This document shows positions 1 to 10,742 of a stretch of DNA of 64,000 nt, piece by piece (the stretch's first letter is position 1; each line of letters begins with the position of its first letter). Location of the stretch: assembly GCF_016808095.1 (NCBI RefSeq), contig NC_068980.1, positions 2,666,001 to 2,730,000 on the forward strand, given 5' to 3'. The notes beneath the pieces are model-generated. The model did no database searches. It was not told the DNA's origin and saw only the letters and a program-made list of their open reading frames with translations. The stretch comes from Vigna angularis (Eukaryota; Streptophyta; Magnoliopsida; Fabales; Fabaceae). The position numbers were made by a program, and so were the translations under genes.

Positions 1-871
1 TTTTTTTATTGAGGAAATTGCTTATTAGGTAATTACTTTTAGAAAAATAATTCTTTTATACATGATCGATGAAGATACCACGAAAAAGTTAACGTGTAAG
101 CTGAAAACTTTAAAAGGGGTGAAAAGAATGATCCATTTGATCCATAAACAATTTGGCTAAAGAAACCAACCCTTCCACGCTCTTATTTTGTTTTTTTTTT
201 GTGTTGAGTATTAGTTAAAGAGAGACATCAAAGATCTCATAGTGTTTCTGTTGATGTTGGATTTGGCTTGTTGCTCCTTTTGAATACCATTTGACTATTC
301 TGAATTCTTTTCATACTTATATATATATATATACACACACACAAGCACTTCTCTGCACCCAAATGTGGCTATTCGAGCAGAAGCTGTTTGTGTTAGAGAA
401 GATTGAGAAGGAAGATTATATGCACTTTTCATGTGCGATGTGCAGTTCTGCCGATAAAAGGATTAGGCAGTGAAACTTCTTGCAGGGTCTTGGAGAGAAT
501 TTGCTGCACCTTTTGTAGCTCAGATTATCGAGTAAGTTATTTGGAAATGATCACATGCTCTTCCACAGTCAAAATGTTCTTTCCTTGTACCCAACTCATT
601 CTGTGTCAAAGGAAAACTTTAAAAGGTTCTTAGCAATTACACCACAGAAAACTGCTACAAGTTCACTTCACGTGAAGGATATTGCTTCTTCTGTGTATCT
701 AACATGCATATACATATATTATTACATCATGAACCGTTTTTAGATACTACTTTCCTCTACCTTGGTTGATTCCGTATGTTTTATTTCTGGTTCAGTTACA
801 GAAAAAATGCACAGACTGAATTTAAGGAGAATATGTGAACATTTCTTGGTTCTTGATTTGGCAGGTTAAAG
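1..871 (+). promoter_or_regulatory. Upstream region and probable 5' UTR of the first gene
   Basis: This stretch precedes the ATG at 872 and holds no recognisable coding sequence. A compound microsatellite, (TA)n followed by (CA)n, lies at about 318-343. A pyrimidine-rich stretch ending in CAG at 862-864 sits just before the start codon and looks like a splice acceptor. The last 5' UTR exon may therefore begin at 865, with a leader intron upstream. The short open frames at 291-743 do not resemble proteins and are probably chance. No transcription start can be fixed from sequence alone. Confidence 0.45.
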
Positions 872-3800
872 ATGGTCAAAATTAACAGCACCAGCACCCT
901 GGTATCTGTTATAGTTGTTGTAGCCTTGATTTTCCCAGAAGTAGCATCACAAGCCCTCTCACCAAGTGATTCTGTTGCAGGTAACATTTGGTTTCATCAT
1001 AGATTCAATATATTGCTTCAGATTTTTTCAAATTGCCATGCACTTAGGGGTATTCGAGCATATGTTGATCTGAAAAAGATTAGGGATGTATGATGTATGA
1101 ACTTGTTTATGTTAATCATATGACTGAAAAATCAGTTCCTTGTCAAATCTCATGAATTGCCTAATTGGGTAAGAATTAAATAACGTACACGACTGATTAA
1201 CGTATGGTGGAAAGCAACAACCGTAAATTGAGGGCATACATTTTAGGGAAAAATCAAATGGAAATCAGTCTCTGTGATACGTACGAATATGATATCCATT
1301 AACGTTTTGCACCATTTATTATGTTGTCCTTCAAGCATTAAAAAGCTATTAACAACGTAATTTTAAATAATCTATTATCTAGTATAGAATAAACGTAAAG
1401 AATTTGATGGTCCAAAGTGAACGATTATGGTGATCTTGCAGAACATGATATTTAATTTTGTATAGACCAAATTAAGTGACTGATACATATATGGTACAGA
1501 TTCCACTTGTTTCAAATTTTTGCTATTAGCTGTGTCAGTGACAATAAGAATTATTATGTTTACGCTTGATGCAGATAATGTGTCAGATACCATTAGACAA
1601 TCGGATAATACCATCAGAGTGGACCCTTTAGATCACTTCGAAAAATACAGAGGAGGGTTTAACATCACCAACAAGCACTATTGGAGTGTAAATCTCTCAC
1701 CCTTTTTTCATGAATGTGATTTGTAGCATCAAAGATGTTGTTAACACGTCCTTAACAATTTTGCAGTCGGTGATCTTCACTGGAGTATATGGATATGCAA
1801 TTGGGGTGCTCTTCCTTTTGTGTGGAATTGTGTATGGAAGCATTTTGGCAATAACATTGGTTTGCCAAAGAAATGACAGAAGGGTTAAGAAAGTCTTTCC
1901 TTGTAATTACAAGAGTTGTGATCTTTCAATTCCTTTGGCTATATTACTCACTACTTTTGCTATGTAAGTGATTCATCCCTGTCTCTCTAGCCTAAGTAAC
2001 AATGTTATTTCTGAATAAGAGCTTTTGTGATTTCCTTTTCTTCCAAACCTCAAAGGGTATAAACCAGTCCAAATAACAGTCCTGAAAGGCTTATTTTAAA
2101 GGTTTTAAATAGCTACCAATGCAGAAAATGTTGGAGCAGTTGCTGCCGTGAAGACTCCAAAAACTTTGAAATTGACCTTTTTTAAAACTATAGGCAAGAA
2201 CTATATAGTCTTCCAAATTGAAACGGAATTGTCTTTAGCTTCAATTTTTTACACACTAGTTGGTTATCTAAAACCACAACTTGAACACGATGGACATAGA
2301 TTCAAAGAAAGGCATGGACTTTGTTAATTAGTACCATAAATTTAGTTTTGAAAGTAATAATGAAAATCACCTCTACAATAACTTGATTACTCATTGGAGA
2401 TTGGTCGATCACAAACTCCTGGCTTTTCCACAAGTGATGTATGTATACACCGATCTTGTTTTTGCAGAGTTGCAACTGGGCTAGTTCTTGCTGGGAGTGC
2501 AAGATTCCATTCTGAAGCTAAGACTGCTGTTAATATTATAATCAAGACAGCGAATGAGGCATCAGAAACAATTCAAAACACAACAGGAGCTTTAAAAGGA
2601 ATGGAAAGTAACCTTATGGAAGCCAATGTCACTGCTGAGACATCCGTAAATCTTGACTCCACTACTGAGAAACTTGATGATGCATCTGCAAACATTGAAA
2701 AGCAAGCCAGAAAGAATAGGCGCCTTATTAACAAGGGCTTGAAACTAGTGTAAGATTCCCCTCTATCTCTCCTATTCCAATGATATGTAAAATGAATAAC
2801 TCGTTTCGTGGCAATAAGGGAAATCTTTTGATTGCAGTTTTGTAGCTACCACAGTGATTATAAGCATGAACTTGGTTGCTGTAATAGCTCTGACAGGTAT
2901 TTTCAGTTGTTCTATGTGCTTAACATTAATGACATTAAAATCTGTACATCTTATTTTGATTTTCTACAGATTATACATGATTCTCATAAAACGTTGGAAA
3001 TTTTTGTGAACAGTTTCTGGAGTACTTCGGTTACGGCGGGCACTATACATGTAAGAAAGCTAAACTGCATTAGCTTGAAGTTATAGAAGCAAGTGTATTC
3101 AAGTTTACATGTATCTTGTGTTGCAGATCTAAGATTTTGTTTTATTGTTTTCCTCTTCTTTTTTTCACAGGCTTGTCATATTATGCTGGTTGATGACAGT
3201 GGTATGCTGGCTACTCTTTGGGGTCTTTTTCTTCTTAGAAAAGTAAATCCAAGTCCTTTCTGAATTACATAGTTTCAACAGCTTAAATCTTTTTACAGCA
3301 ATAAATATGTTTATAATGTGGAAGTTTGAGTTAAAATTAAGAGTTCTTCTTTGTTACAGATTTTCTGGTGATGCATGCACAGCTCTTGACAACTTTCAAG
3401 AAAATCCCTATAACAACAGCCTAAGCTCACTCCTCCCTTGTGATGAATTGCTCTCTGCAAAATCAGTTCTATCTGATGTTAGTGCGGGGATCTACGACCT
3501 TGTTAACAAGGTAACTTTTTGCAAAATCACAATTCACAAACATCACCTCTTCTACACTATGACTGCACACAAATCAACAGAATAGTAGCACAAACTGAAC
3601 CTTCTAATCATATAAATAAGAGTAAACTTCAACTTGTTCCCTAAAATGACACAACCAATCAATTTGGTAAAAAACAAGTCTAGTTCTTAACATTAACGAT
3701 TGTTGGTCTATTATTTAAACAACGTTGGTGTTCAATCCAACGTAGCCAGCTGATGAAGGAAGAGTAATGTTCTGGTTTTGGTCATTGCCAGGTGAATGCA

Positions 3801-4416
3801 AACATATCAGCCATGCAGGCAACATCAGATGTAAATCTTGCTCATGTTTGCAACCCTTTCTCAGCTCCACCAAAGTACTTATACCAGCCAGAGAACTGCC
3901 CTGCTAACACTATAAGAATAGGAGACATCCCAAAGGTAATATTGTCTTCATGAGTGTTCTATTTCTGCCCTTAATTACCAGACCAGGATATACTAACACC
4001 ACCATTTCCCTGTGAAGGCATTGAAACCATTTACTTGTCCGAATGCCATTGATGGAAGCTGTGACAGTTTGTATTATATAACCGGCAGCCAATACACAAG
4101 AGTTGAGGCTTACACAAATTCAATTCAGGATGTGCTGAATGTGTATCCTAGTGTGGAACACTTGTTGGAATGCCAACTAGTAACAGAAGCATTCTCTCAA
4201 GTCCTTGTCAACCACTGCAAGCCTTTGAAAAAATATGCTGAGATGGTATGGCTAGGAATGCTGTTTCTTGCAGTGATCATGGTGTTGCTGATTGTGCTGT
4301 GGACTGTAAAAACTCGTCATGAGCATCGATATAATCTTTCAGATGGTTCTGTGGAGCCTCATTTTGCACCAACCAAAGCCTTGGAATCAGGAACAGTTAA
4401 AGAGATTGAGATTTGA
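872..4416 (+). CDS. Five-span plant membrane protein (plasma membrane fusion protein type)
   Basis: Ten coding exons join in phase: 872-980, 1575-1687, 1767-1963, 2468-2749, 2838-2896, 3014-3050, 3171-3242, 3360-3510, 3792-3935 and 4018-4416, giving about 520 residues. The protein begins with a signal-peptide-like segment (residues 1-27, ending VASQA). Hydrophobic spans follow at roughly 77-104, 127-149, 233-254, 267-291 and 464-483. Between spans 2 and 3 is a polar, probably coiled-coil stretch rich in Asn, Thr and Glu. Between spans 4 and 5 is a large loop with many cysteines (for example ACTALDNF, LLPCDELL, VCNPF, ENCP, FTCPN, GSCDS, LLECQL, NHCKP), which suggests disulfides outside the cytoplasm. 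I recognise it as the conserved plant family that includes Arabidopsis At2g12400 and At2g25270, whose biochemical role is not established. The five-span, cysteine-loop layout resembles Tweety or prominin proteins; that comparison is inference. The start has no better upstream ATG in frame. Confidence 0.88.
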
Positions 4417-4849
4417 CAGCATCTGAATTGATCAACAGTGAATTGTTTTATTAAAGATTTGATCCAAAAGAAGTTAGGAACAGGTTAATGGAATGCAAAT
4501 GCGCAAGCAGCTTCCGATAGAACATTTGTAGCGTGTACATGTACATAGCCAATACACACACAAGTCAAAAGATGAACCAAAGGTGTTGCAATTTGCCTTT
4601 TGGTGATATATTTTTCACACGACTTTTGTTTAAAAGAGAATGCACTTTGGGAACAACCCCGAACCAAGCACTCTACCGATGTACAAAAATCATCCAACAA
4701 TAGATGAATCAATATTTTTGTCCATTTGATTAGGTTTTCAGATCATATAAATATAAGTTCTTGATATGTAATTAGGATGTTTTAAGAATGATAACAAAAA
4801 TTATAATAATATATTTAATATATAGATATTATAATTATCAATAATACTT

Positions 4850-4995
4850 TTGGAAGTTTCACGTCGACTAGAGATAACGTCAATTCATAGTTTATAATAG
4901 TTTATAAGTGACTGCAAATCTCACTCTACAAGCTGGTTTTGTAAAATTGAGTTAAACTTAAAATTCAGTTATAACAAGTATTAGAGTGATAATTA
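4850..4995 (+). mobile_element. LTR/TRIM-like retroelement remnant
   Basis: This stretch reads like a decayed copy of an LTR that is common in legume genomes. It has a block resembling 'cacgtcgactagagata', then 'caattcatag', then 'cactctacaagctggttttgt', then 'gagttaaactta'. It ends near 'agtattagag', which resembles a TGGTATCAGAG primer-binding site for initiator Met-tRNA. The order of these blocks matches what I remember of legume short LTR elements. No internal domain or second LTR is visible nearby, so it is a solo or truncated copy. Confidence 0.6.
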
Positions 4996-5434
4996 AAACT
5001 TATAGAATTACTATAACATTTTATATAATATAATGACTAATATTCCAGTATCAATATCTAATAGATTAAAAAATATTTTCTTCTTCTTCTAAAATAAAAC
5101 ATAACATATTAGAAACACAATGAGCTTGTGTTTTATTAATGAAAAGAAAATAATTGATCAAGTGAGAAAAGAAAATAAAAAAAATTATTTCAAATTTTTT
5201 TCTAATTGTATATTTAGTGGATGAAAATTAGATCTTACTTTTATATTTTCTTCTTATATATCCTAATTTGTTTTGAAATATTCATTTTAGTTATTGTTAT
5301 TATATCTTTAGAAAATGTAGTTTTAAAGTTCGTATTTGATTATTAAAAGAAGTTAATTTTTGTATTTGTGAATATAAAAAGAAATTAAAATTTAAACTGA
5401 AGAAAAATATATATTTATGGCTTATACAGGGTGC

Positions 5435-5630
5435 AGAAATTATTTTTGAATTGTAAAATTAAGTAATATATTTTTGAAGTATACAATCTAAACAGTGACA
5501 AAAATTTATTTTTTTTAATTTAAAATATATTTTTGAATTACACAATTCAAAAATAAAAAAATTAGTTTTAGATTATATAATTCATAATACATTTTTAAAT
5601 TTTACAATTAAAAAACAGTACAATTCAACG
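5435..5630. repeat. Degenerate AT-rich tandem repeats, block 1
   Basis: Variants of 'tttttgaattacacaattcaaaaata' recur several times at intervals of roughly 30-40 bases, each with a near-palindromic core around AATTRYAYAATT. The copies are strongly diverged. A second block of the same motif lies at 5935-6165. Confidence 0.5.
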
Positions 5631-5689
5631 TAAATATTACAAGACTTTTTGCTTTTTGTGAAATTGACATTCTAGAAAACTTTGGGATC

Positions 5690-5710
5690 ATTCAATCTAC
5701 TAGATTGAAT
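5690..5710. repeat. Perfect 10-bp inverted repeat with a 1-base loop
   Basis: ATTCAATCTA (5690-5699) and its exact reverse complement TAGATTGAAT (5701-5710) flank a single C. It lies between the two AT-rich repeat blocks. Its function is unknown. Confidence 0.8.
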
Positions 5711-5934
5711 CTAGAGTCCTTCTTATGAGATGGTATTTTTGACATTTCTCATGATATATTTACTTGTAGGAAGAACAAGGAGGTAAAAAAGTAATTAATT
5801 TACTGGACAAACAAAATTTGGGCAAGCTTGCAATCTGGTTGAGCCTATGATTTGTAAGTGACAATTACTTTTTGCATTTTCTTGATTTCCACCTTCACCT
5901 TAATGGGGTAGGAAAGGTCTAAAATATCTCTCTT

Positions 5935-6165
5935 AAATTTTGGATCATAAAATTCGGAAATATTTTTCAAATTATATAATCTTTTATATATTTTTCAGTA
6001 AAAAAATTATAAATTAATATTTTCTAAATTATACAATTCAAAATATATATTTAAATTTTAAAATTATGTAGTTCGGGATGTATTTTCAAATTATATAACT
6101 CAATCGTAATGCTATTCTAGATTCTAAAATGTATTCAAATTTCATAATTAAATATTCCACGAAAT
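5935..6165. repeat. Degenerate AT-rich tandem repeats, block 2
   Basis: This block carries the same kind of unit as 5435-5630 (for example 'tttttcaaattatataatc', 'aaattatacaattcaaaata', 'tttcaaattatataactc'). It ends about 50 bases before the start codon of the ASCH gene at 6213, so it probably forms part of that gene's promoter or leader. Confidence 0.5.
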
Positions 6166-6212
6166 TCAACCAAAGAAAGTAATACAGTAGTAGCGACAGA
6201 ATTGAGCGGAAA

Positions 6213-9200
6213 ATGGACAAGAAAGGCAGTGTTTACGATGAAAATGGTGATCGGTGTTCGTTTCCGGTGAAACTGGGTGATTGTTTAGAAGAACTTGTTA
6301 GGTTCAGTTTCAGTTCTCGCTCTCACCATCTCAATCTTTCATCCCAATTCTGCTCCACTCTTCTCAAAGATGACCCAACATACCCATCATCCTCACACTC
6401 ACAATTACAACCACATGGTACTTACATACAATTCTGTTTTGTGTGTTTTCAGTTGAAGATGTTTTTTTTTATGTGTATCCTCGAATAACCGTCCAAATTC
6501 TTGAGTCAAACAGTCAACCCAACATATATGCGTCTTTGGACTCTTTTTGCAGATTCTTTGGAAGGAGTGCCACCGTATCCCTTATACAAGCGTCTGCCTT
6601 CAGCTCTGTTGAGGTGTATTGATTCTGGAACGTTTTGTAGGACAGGCAGCAATTTAGCCATGGGCCATGAATTTGAAGATTCTTCCATACAGCAGAAACA
6701 ACAACAGTGGCAAAAATTGATTCTGGAGAAGGGGTTTGAAATAGGAAACGTAAATAATGCTGTGTTAACTGATCCATTTGTCCACTTTGTTGACTGCATA
6801 CGCTTGTTTCAGTATATTGTTTTGTTTCCACAGGTTTTGAAGGGTGTTTCCTTTGAACTCCACGTCCAAGAGCCTTTCTTTTCACAGCTAACTGGTATTT
6901 GTAGTCTGTACTTTATTTGAATATGATGAAGTTCTATGTAATCAGGTCTGGAAATTATGTGTTCTTGCTGAACCGTGTTGCCGGGTAGAAAATTTATCTA
7001 TTGCCACTTAAAGGAAGAATAAAAACTGCATCGAAAGTACCTTGATTATCAGAACAGGACATTCTCATTCCTGCTGCAATTTATGTGTACTAAGTCTTAT
7101 GGAGTATGATTTTATTTCCTGCAGATGGCCTAAAAACAATTGAAGGGAGGTGTGCTAGTGGGAAGTACAATAGGTTCAATTTATTTACTTTTAATTAAAA
7201 ATATGTTCTTAAATATGCACAACCGTAATCTTATTTCAATTTTTCACCATCCAGTCACATTTCCTCCACTATAAAAGAGTGGCATACTACCATGCATGTG
7301 ATTCAAATTGAGTTAGTCCTAGACCAATTAAATGATGTGGTCTGAATTTTTGGAACTGAGTCTTCTAGATGTAAAATACATATGAAAGTAGTATTGGGTA
7401 ATCAATTGGAGGCAAAGTCAACCAACTGAACAAACAGCTGGGTTATTTGTGAATTTTCATGTCAAGAACAGAATTCGAAAGGGTTTGTGGCTTCAATTAG
7501 TATGGGCTGAATTCTTTAAGATTTGGTTGTGAAGACGTGAGATGTTTGATTCTTCCTTTGGCCACATAACCCATCCCTTATCTAGGTGCTAGTCCTTCCA
7601 ATATAACAAAAGAAAAATGGAATCAAATGCCTTTCTCACCTGTCTAGAGAGCAAAATTATGTGATATTTTCATATTTTCTAAGTTCTATCAAAATAAGCT
7701 GCATAACAAAGTCCAGAAATGCATTTAATACGATACTATATCATAGTCCCTGAGCCATATCATATGGACTGTCCTTGGATATTATCTCTGTTAATATTTT
7801 TCTACCAATCTACTATGAGCTATAGAAGGCCATTTTACTTTTAATTTTTTCATTTATCGTTCTAACTCCTAATTTGGTTTCTAGGATTAAATCAGGAAAT
7901 CTGATTCTCTTTAACAAGTCTGTGGTTTTCGAAGTTCAGGTACTGCTTTGTGTTGTTAATAATTTGCTTTATTCTGTAATGGTTTTTGTTTGCATTTCTC
8001 TCTTAACTGCATTAATGCTTTGCTGTGTAGGGAGTAAGACGGTATCCAACATTCTTTGCCATGTTAGAGGCAGAAAGCCTTGGAAAAGTTCTTCCAGGAG
8101 TTGAAAGTGGGGAAGAAGGTACTGCATATCCTTCTTATAGACAAAGAAGGGGAATCGGATTGTGTATCTACTAGACAAATAGCCATTGTAAGAGTTATTC
8201 AATTCCAAATGAACAAACTAAGTACCTCAAAGTGGTTATTTGTTCTCAAAATTGTGTTTATAATCCTGAAAGTTTTTAAGATGAAAGAAACACCATTTAA
8301 TCTGTCTTAGCTTAATCAATTCCAGACTTATATGGATTCTTCCAGAATAACACTTGGATAGCATTACAGGTGTAAAAGTCTACCGGAGGTTCTACACAGA
8401 GGAGCAGGAACATGAAAATGGTGTTCTTGCAATCATTGTTTCAAAATTCACCCCTCAACCATACGATTCTTTGGCTAGCTTATTCTGTGTGGGCTCAATT
8501 TCCTTTGATACCATATTAACTTTTCTGTTATTTGATTTGAAAACCATCTATAACTCTAAAAAGGCTGATTCCACTTTGAGTATACATGATTAATTATTGG
8601 TTTGATGTTGTCTTTGATTTGCGAAAGTTCAATACTAAACCTATGATCATAGTATTTATTTCATATGCAGAATAACAATGGTTAACTTAGTCATCAGTAA
8701 TTATTCACTGATCTGTTGCATAAGAGGGACAGAACCCGTACCATAACTGCTGATGCATTCATACTTACATGTGTTCATGGCATTACTCAAGTTTTCTCGT
8801 ATAGAAATTCTTTAGTATAGTTTCTGACTATTGTATTGTCCTACTTTTGTATAGGGATTAAGCTATGAAGGTGTTCAAGGCCTTCTAGGTCTGATGCAGA
8901 CCACAGGGACAATTTCTGATGCATTACCTCCGCCAATATCAACTCTATTAGCCTCTTTTAATTTTCCCTGCAATCCAAATGTAAGAACCTTAAGAACAAC
9001 TGCTCCACATTAATAACGACTGCTAAGATTCTGGAGAACTTTTCACTGTTTTTGCTATAATAATTTTTTTTGGTCGGATGATGCTATTAGTCAAATTATA
9101 TATGCCCACTTATATGACCAGTATTCAGGAAAATGGCTTGACTCATGGAGCTCGTGCGTTGGCCAAGCATGCTTGTAGGAGTATCGGTAGTTATTGGGGT

Positions 9201-10742
9201 TCTCTAAATGGAAACGGTAAGGATTCTTTTTCTTTAAAATGAAATATTTTAGATATATGTTTGTAATTTCCTTTTGATTTTGATGCCTTGGTTGTCTATG
9301 TTTGTTGGCTCATGGAATCTGTTTCCCATAGAAGAATTTGATAAGGTTTAAAAGTGGAACTTAATGGAATTACAGAGTACACACAATTTTGGTAGATGAA
9401 CTTTCCAACCAGCCTTATCCAAGGCTCTTCTCTGAGAAAACAATTCTCAGTTCTGATTACCAGAACAACAAAATGAGCATGAAACAGTGTTAATCATGTT
9501 GGGAAAACTCCCCAACCAAAGGAATGATAATAGGAACACATTCACAATGAAAAGAAAATGATATACACAACATTGGTTCGACATCTGTTGCCTATGACTC
9601 TTTAAGCACTCCAGTAAAGTATCCGCTATCTCAAGGAGATTGTAAGTTTTTTGTGAAACTTGAAAACCTTTTCATTTCACAAGAGACTCTCCACTTAAGT
9701 GACCTCTCATACTTGTGGATTCCTCACTCTTCTCTTGAATTCGAATGCATTAATTCTTCACTAGACCACCTACTCTTCACATTCCCAAGACCCTTGAAAA
9801 GTCACATCTCTTGTACTAGGAGCCTTGAATGAATTTCATAATCGAACAACTTAACCGTAATCCTTCTTTATTTCTAACAAAACATAATTCACATTGTCAA
9901 AAAGAGAAACAAAACATACTTTCTGTAACTACACCACATACAATTAAATAACTCCTACATAATTGTCCTACTATACTATTTCCCTACGGCTACCCTACAT
10001 AACTACGCCACATTCAATTAGTTAACTACAACAATATCCGTGTTTTGAGCTTTCTCTTGGCATGATCCAAAACCAGGCAGACATCTAGACTTTGGGCTCA
10101 AACAAAATTTGTCTGAAGATTTTATCCGAGTTAGCTTCACTATGTTTGCTGGAATGGTTAATGAACGTATTAATAGTGTGCACTGCTTTCACATAACTTG
10201 ATCATGTTTTCACTGGTCCTGTCTTTTTCAATGTTCTTCTAGATTCTAATAAAAATAGGCTTGCAAAGGATGCCATTAACCGCTTAATATCACATTGTTG
10301 TTGGCTGAATGTGCATACTGTCCCACCGCATGGAGTTGTCTTTGAAATAAGGGTTGCCGATGGATATGGTGCCCGCTGGAATGAAGATGGAAGTAAGGTG
10401 TGTGGATACCCACTAAGTTTTGGTATTTATCTGCTTCCATTACTGGTTAATGCATGGTATACCGTCCTATCTTGTCTCGTAACTTAAAGTATGAAAAATA
10501 TGTTCAACCTTCATTTTGATGTAACTACTGTTAGACTCATCTAATATTCAATGGCTGGGAGTAAGGTTAAACCTGGAGAGAAAAGTTTGTACTTTTCAAC
10601 TTGCAGGGTTCATTTTTAGCAAGCACTTGTCAATTTAAAATAAATTCTTAACCTACTTCTTTTCAATGTTTTTTATTTTCAGTTTATCGGATTTTTAGAG
10701 CCTTACATGCAAGATGGTCACTCAAAGGGATGGAAGCACTAG
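6213..10742 (+). CDS. ASCH-domain protein
   Basis: Eleven exons join in phase: 6213-6417, 6553-6749, 6834-6894, 7125-7173, 7885-7939, 8031-8118, 8370-8488, 8855-8980, 9129-9216, 10243-10397 and 10683-10742, giving about 400 residues. After a plant-specific N-terminal region (residues 1-134), residues about 139-245 match an ASCH fold. It starts FELHVQEPFF, continues with 'LKTIEGR', and has the hydrophobic strands ILFNKSVVFEV and VLAIIVSKF. ASCH domains belong to the PUA-like superfamily and are associated with RNA binding or transcription coactivation (activating signal cointegrator-1). The conserved C-terminal part (from about 300) ends in FIGFLEPYMQDGHSKGWKH. The nearest known relative I can name is the Arabidopsis ASCH protein At2g20410; the molecular role is unknown. 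The donor of exon 7 (GTGGGC after TGT) is the least certain boundary. Intron 9 is unusually long, at about 1 kb. Confidence 0.85.
9370..10140. mobile_element. Probable transposable-element insertion in intron 9 of the ASCH gene
   Basis: Intron 9 (9217-10242) holds about 0.77 kb whose composition differs from the other introns: it is C/A-rich on the + strand and lacks long T tracts. It includes 'catgttgggaaaactcccca' and 'acattggttcgacatctg', features that suggest an old element in antisense orientation. No transposase or reverse-transcriptase frame remains and the termini are not clear. The call rests on composition and intron size, so it is tentative. Confidence 0.35.

Larger units (their letters stand above)
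4417..6212. other. Intergenic region between membrane-protein and ASCH genes
   Basis: The first few hundred bases are probably the 3' UTR of the upstream gene. The remainder is AT-rich and contains a retroelement LTR-like remnant (4850-4995), a perfect short hairpin (5690-5710) and two blocks of degenerate AT-rich repeats (about 5435-5630 and 5935-6165). No coding sequence was found. Confidence 0.6.
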
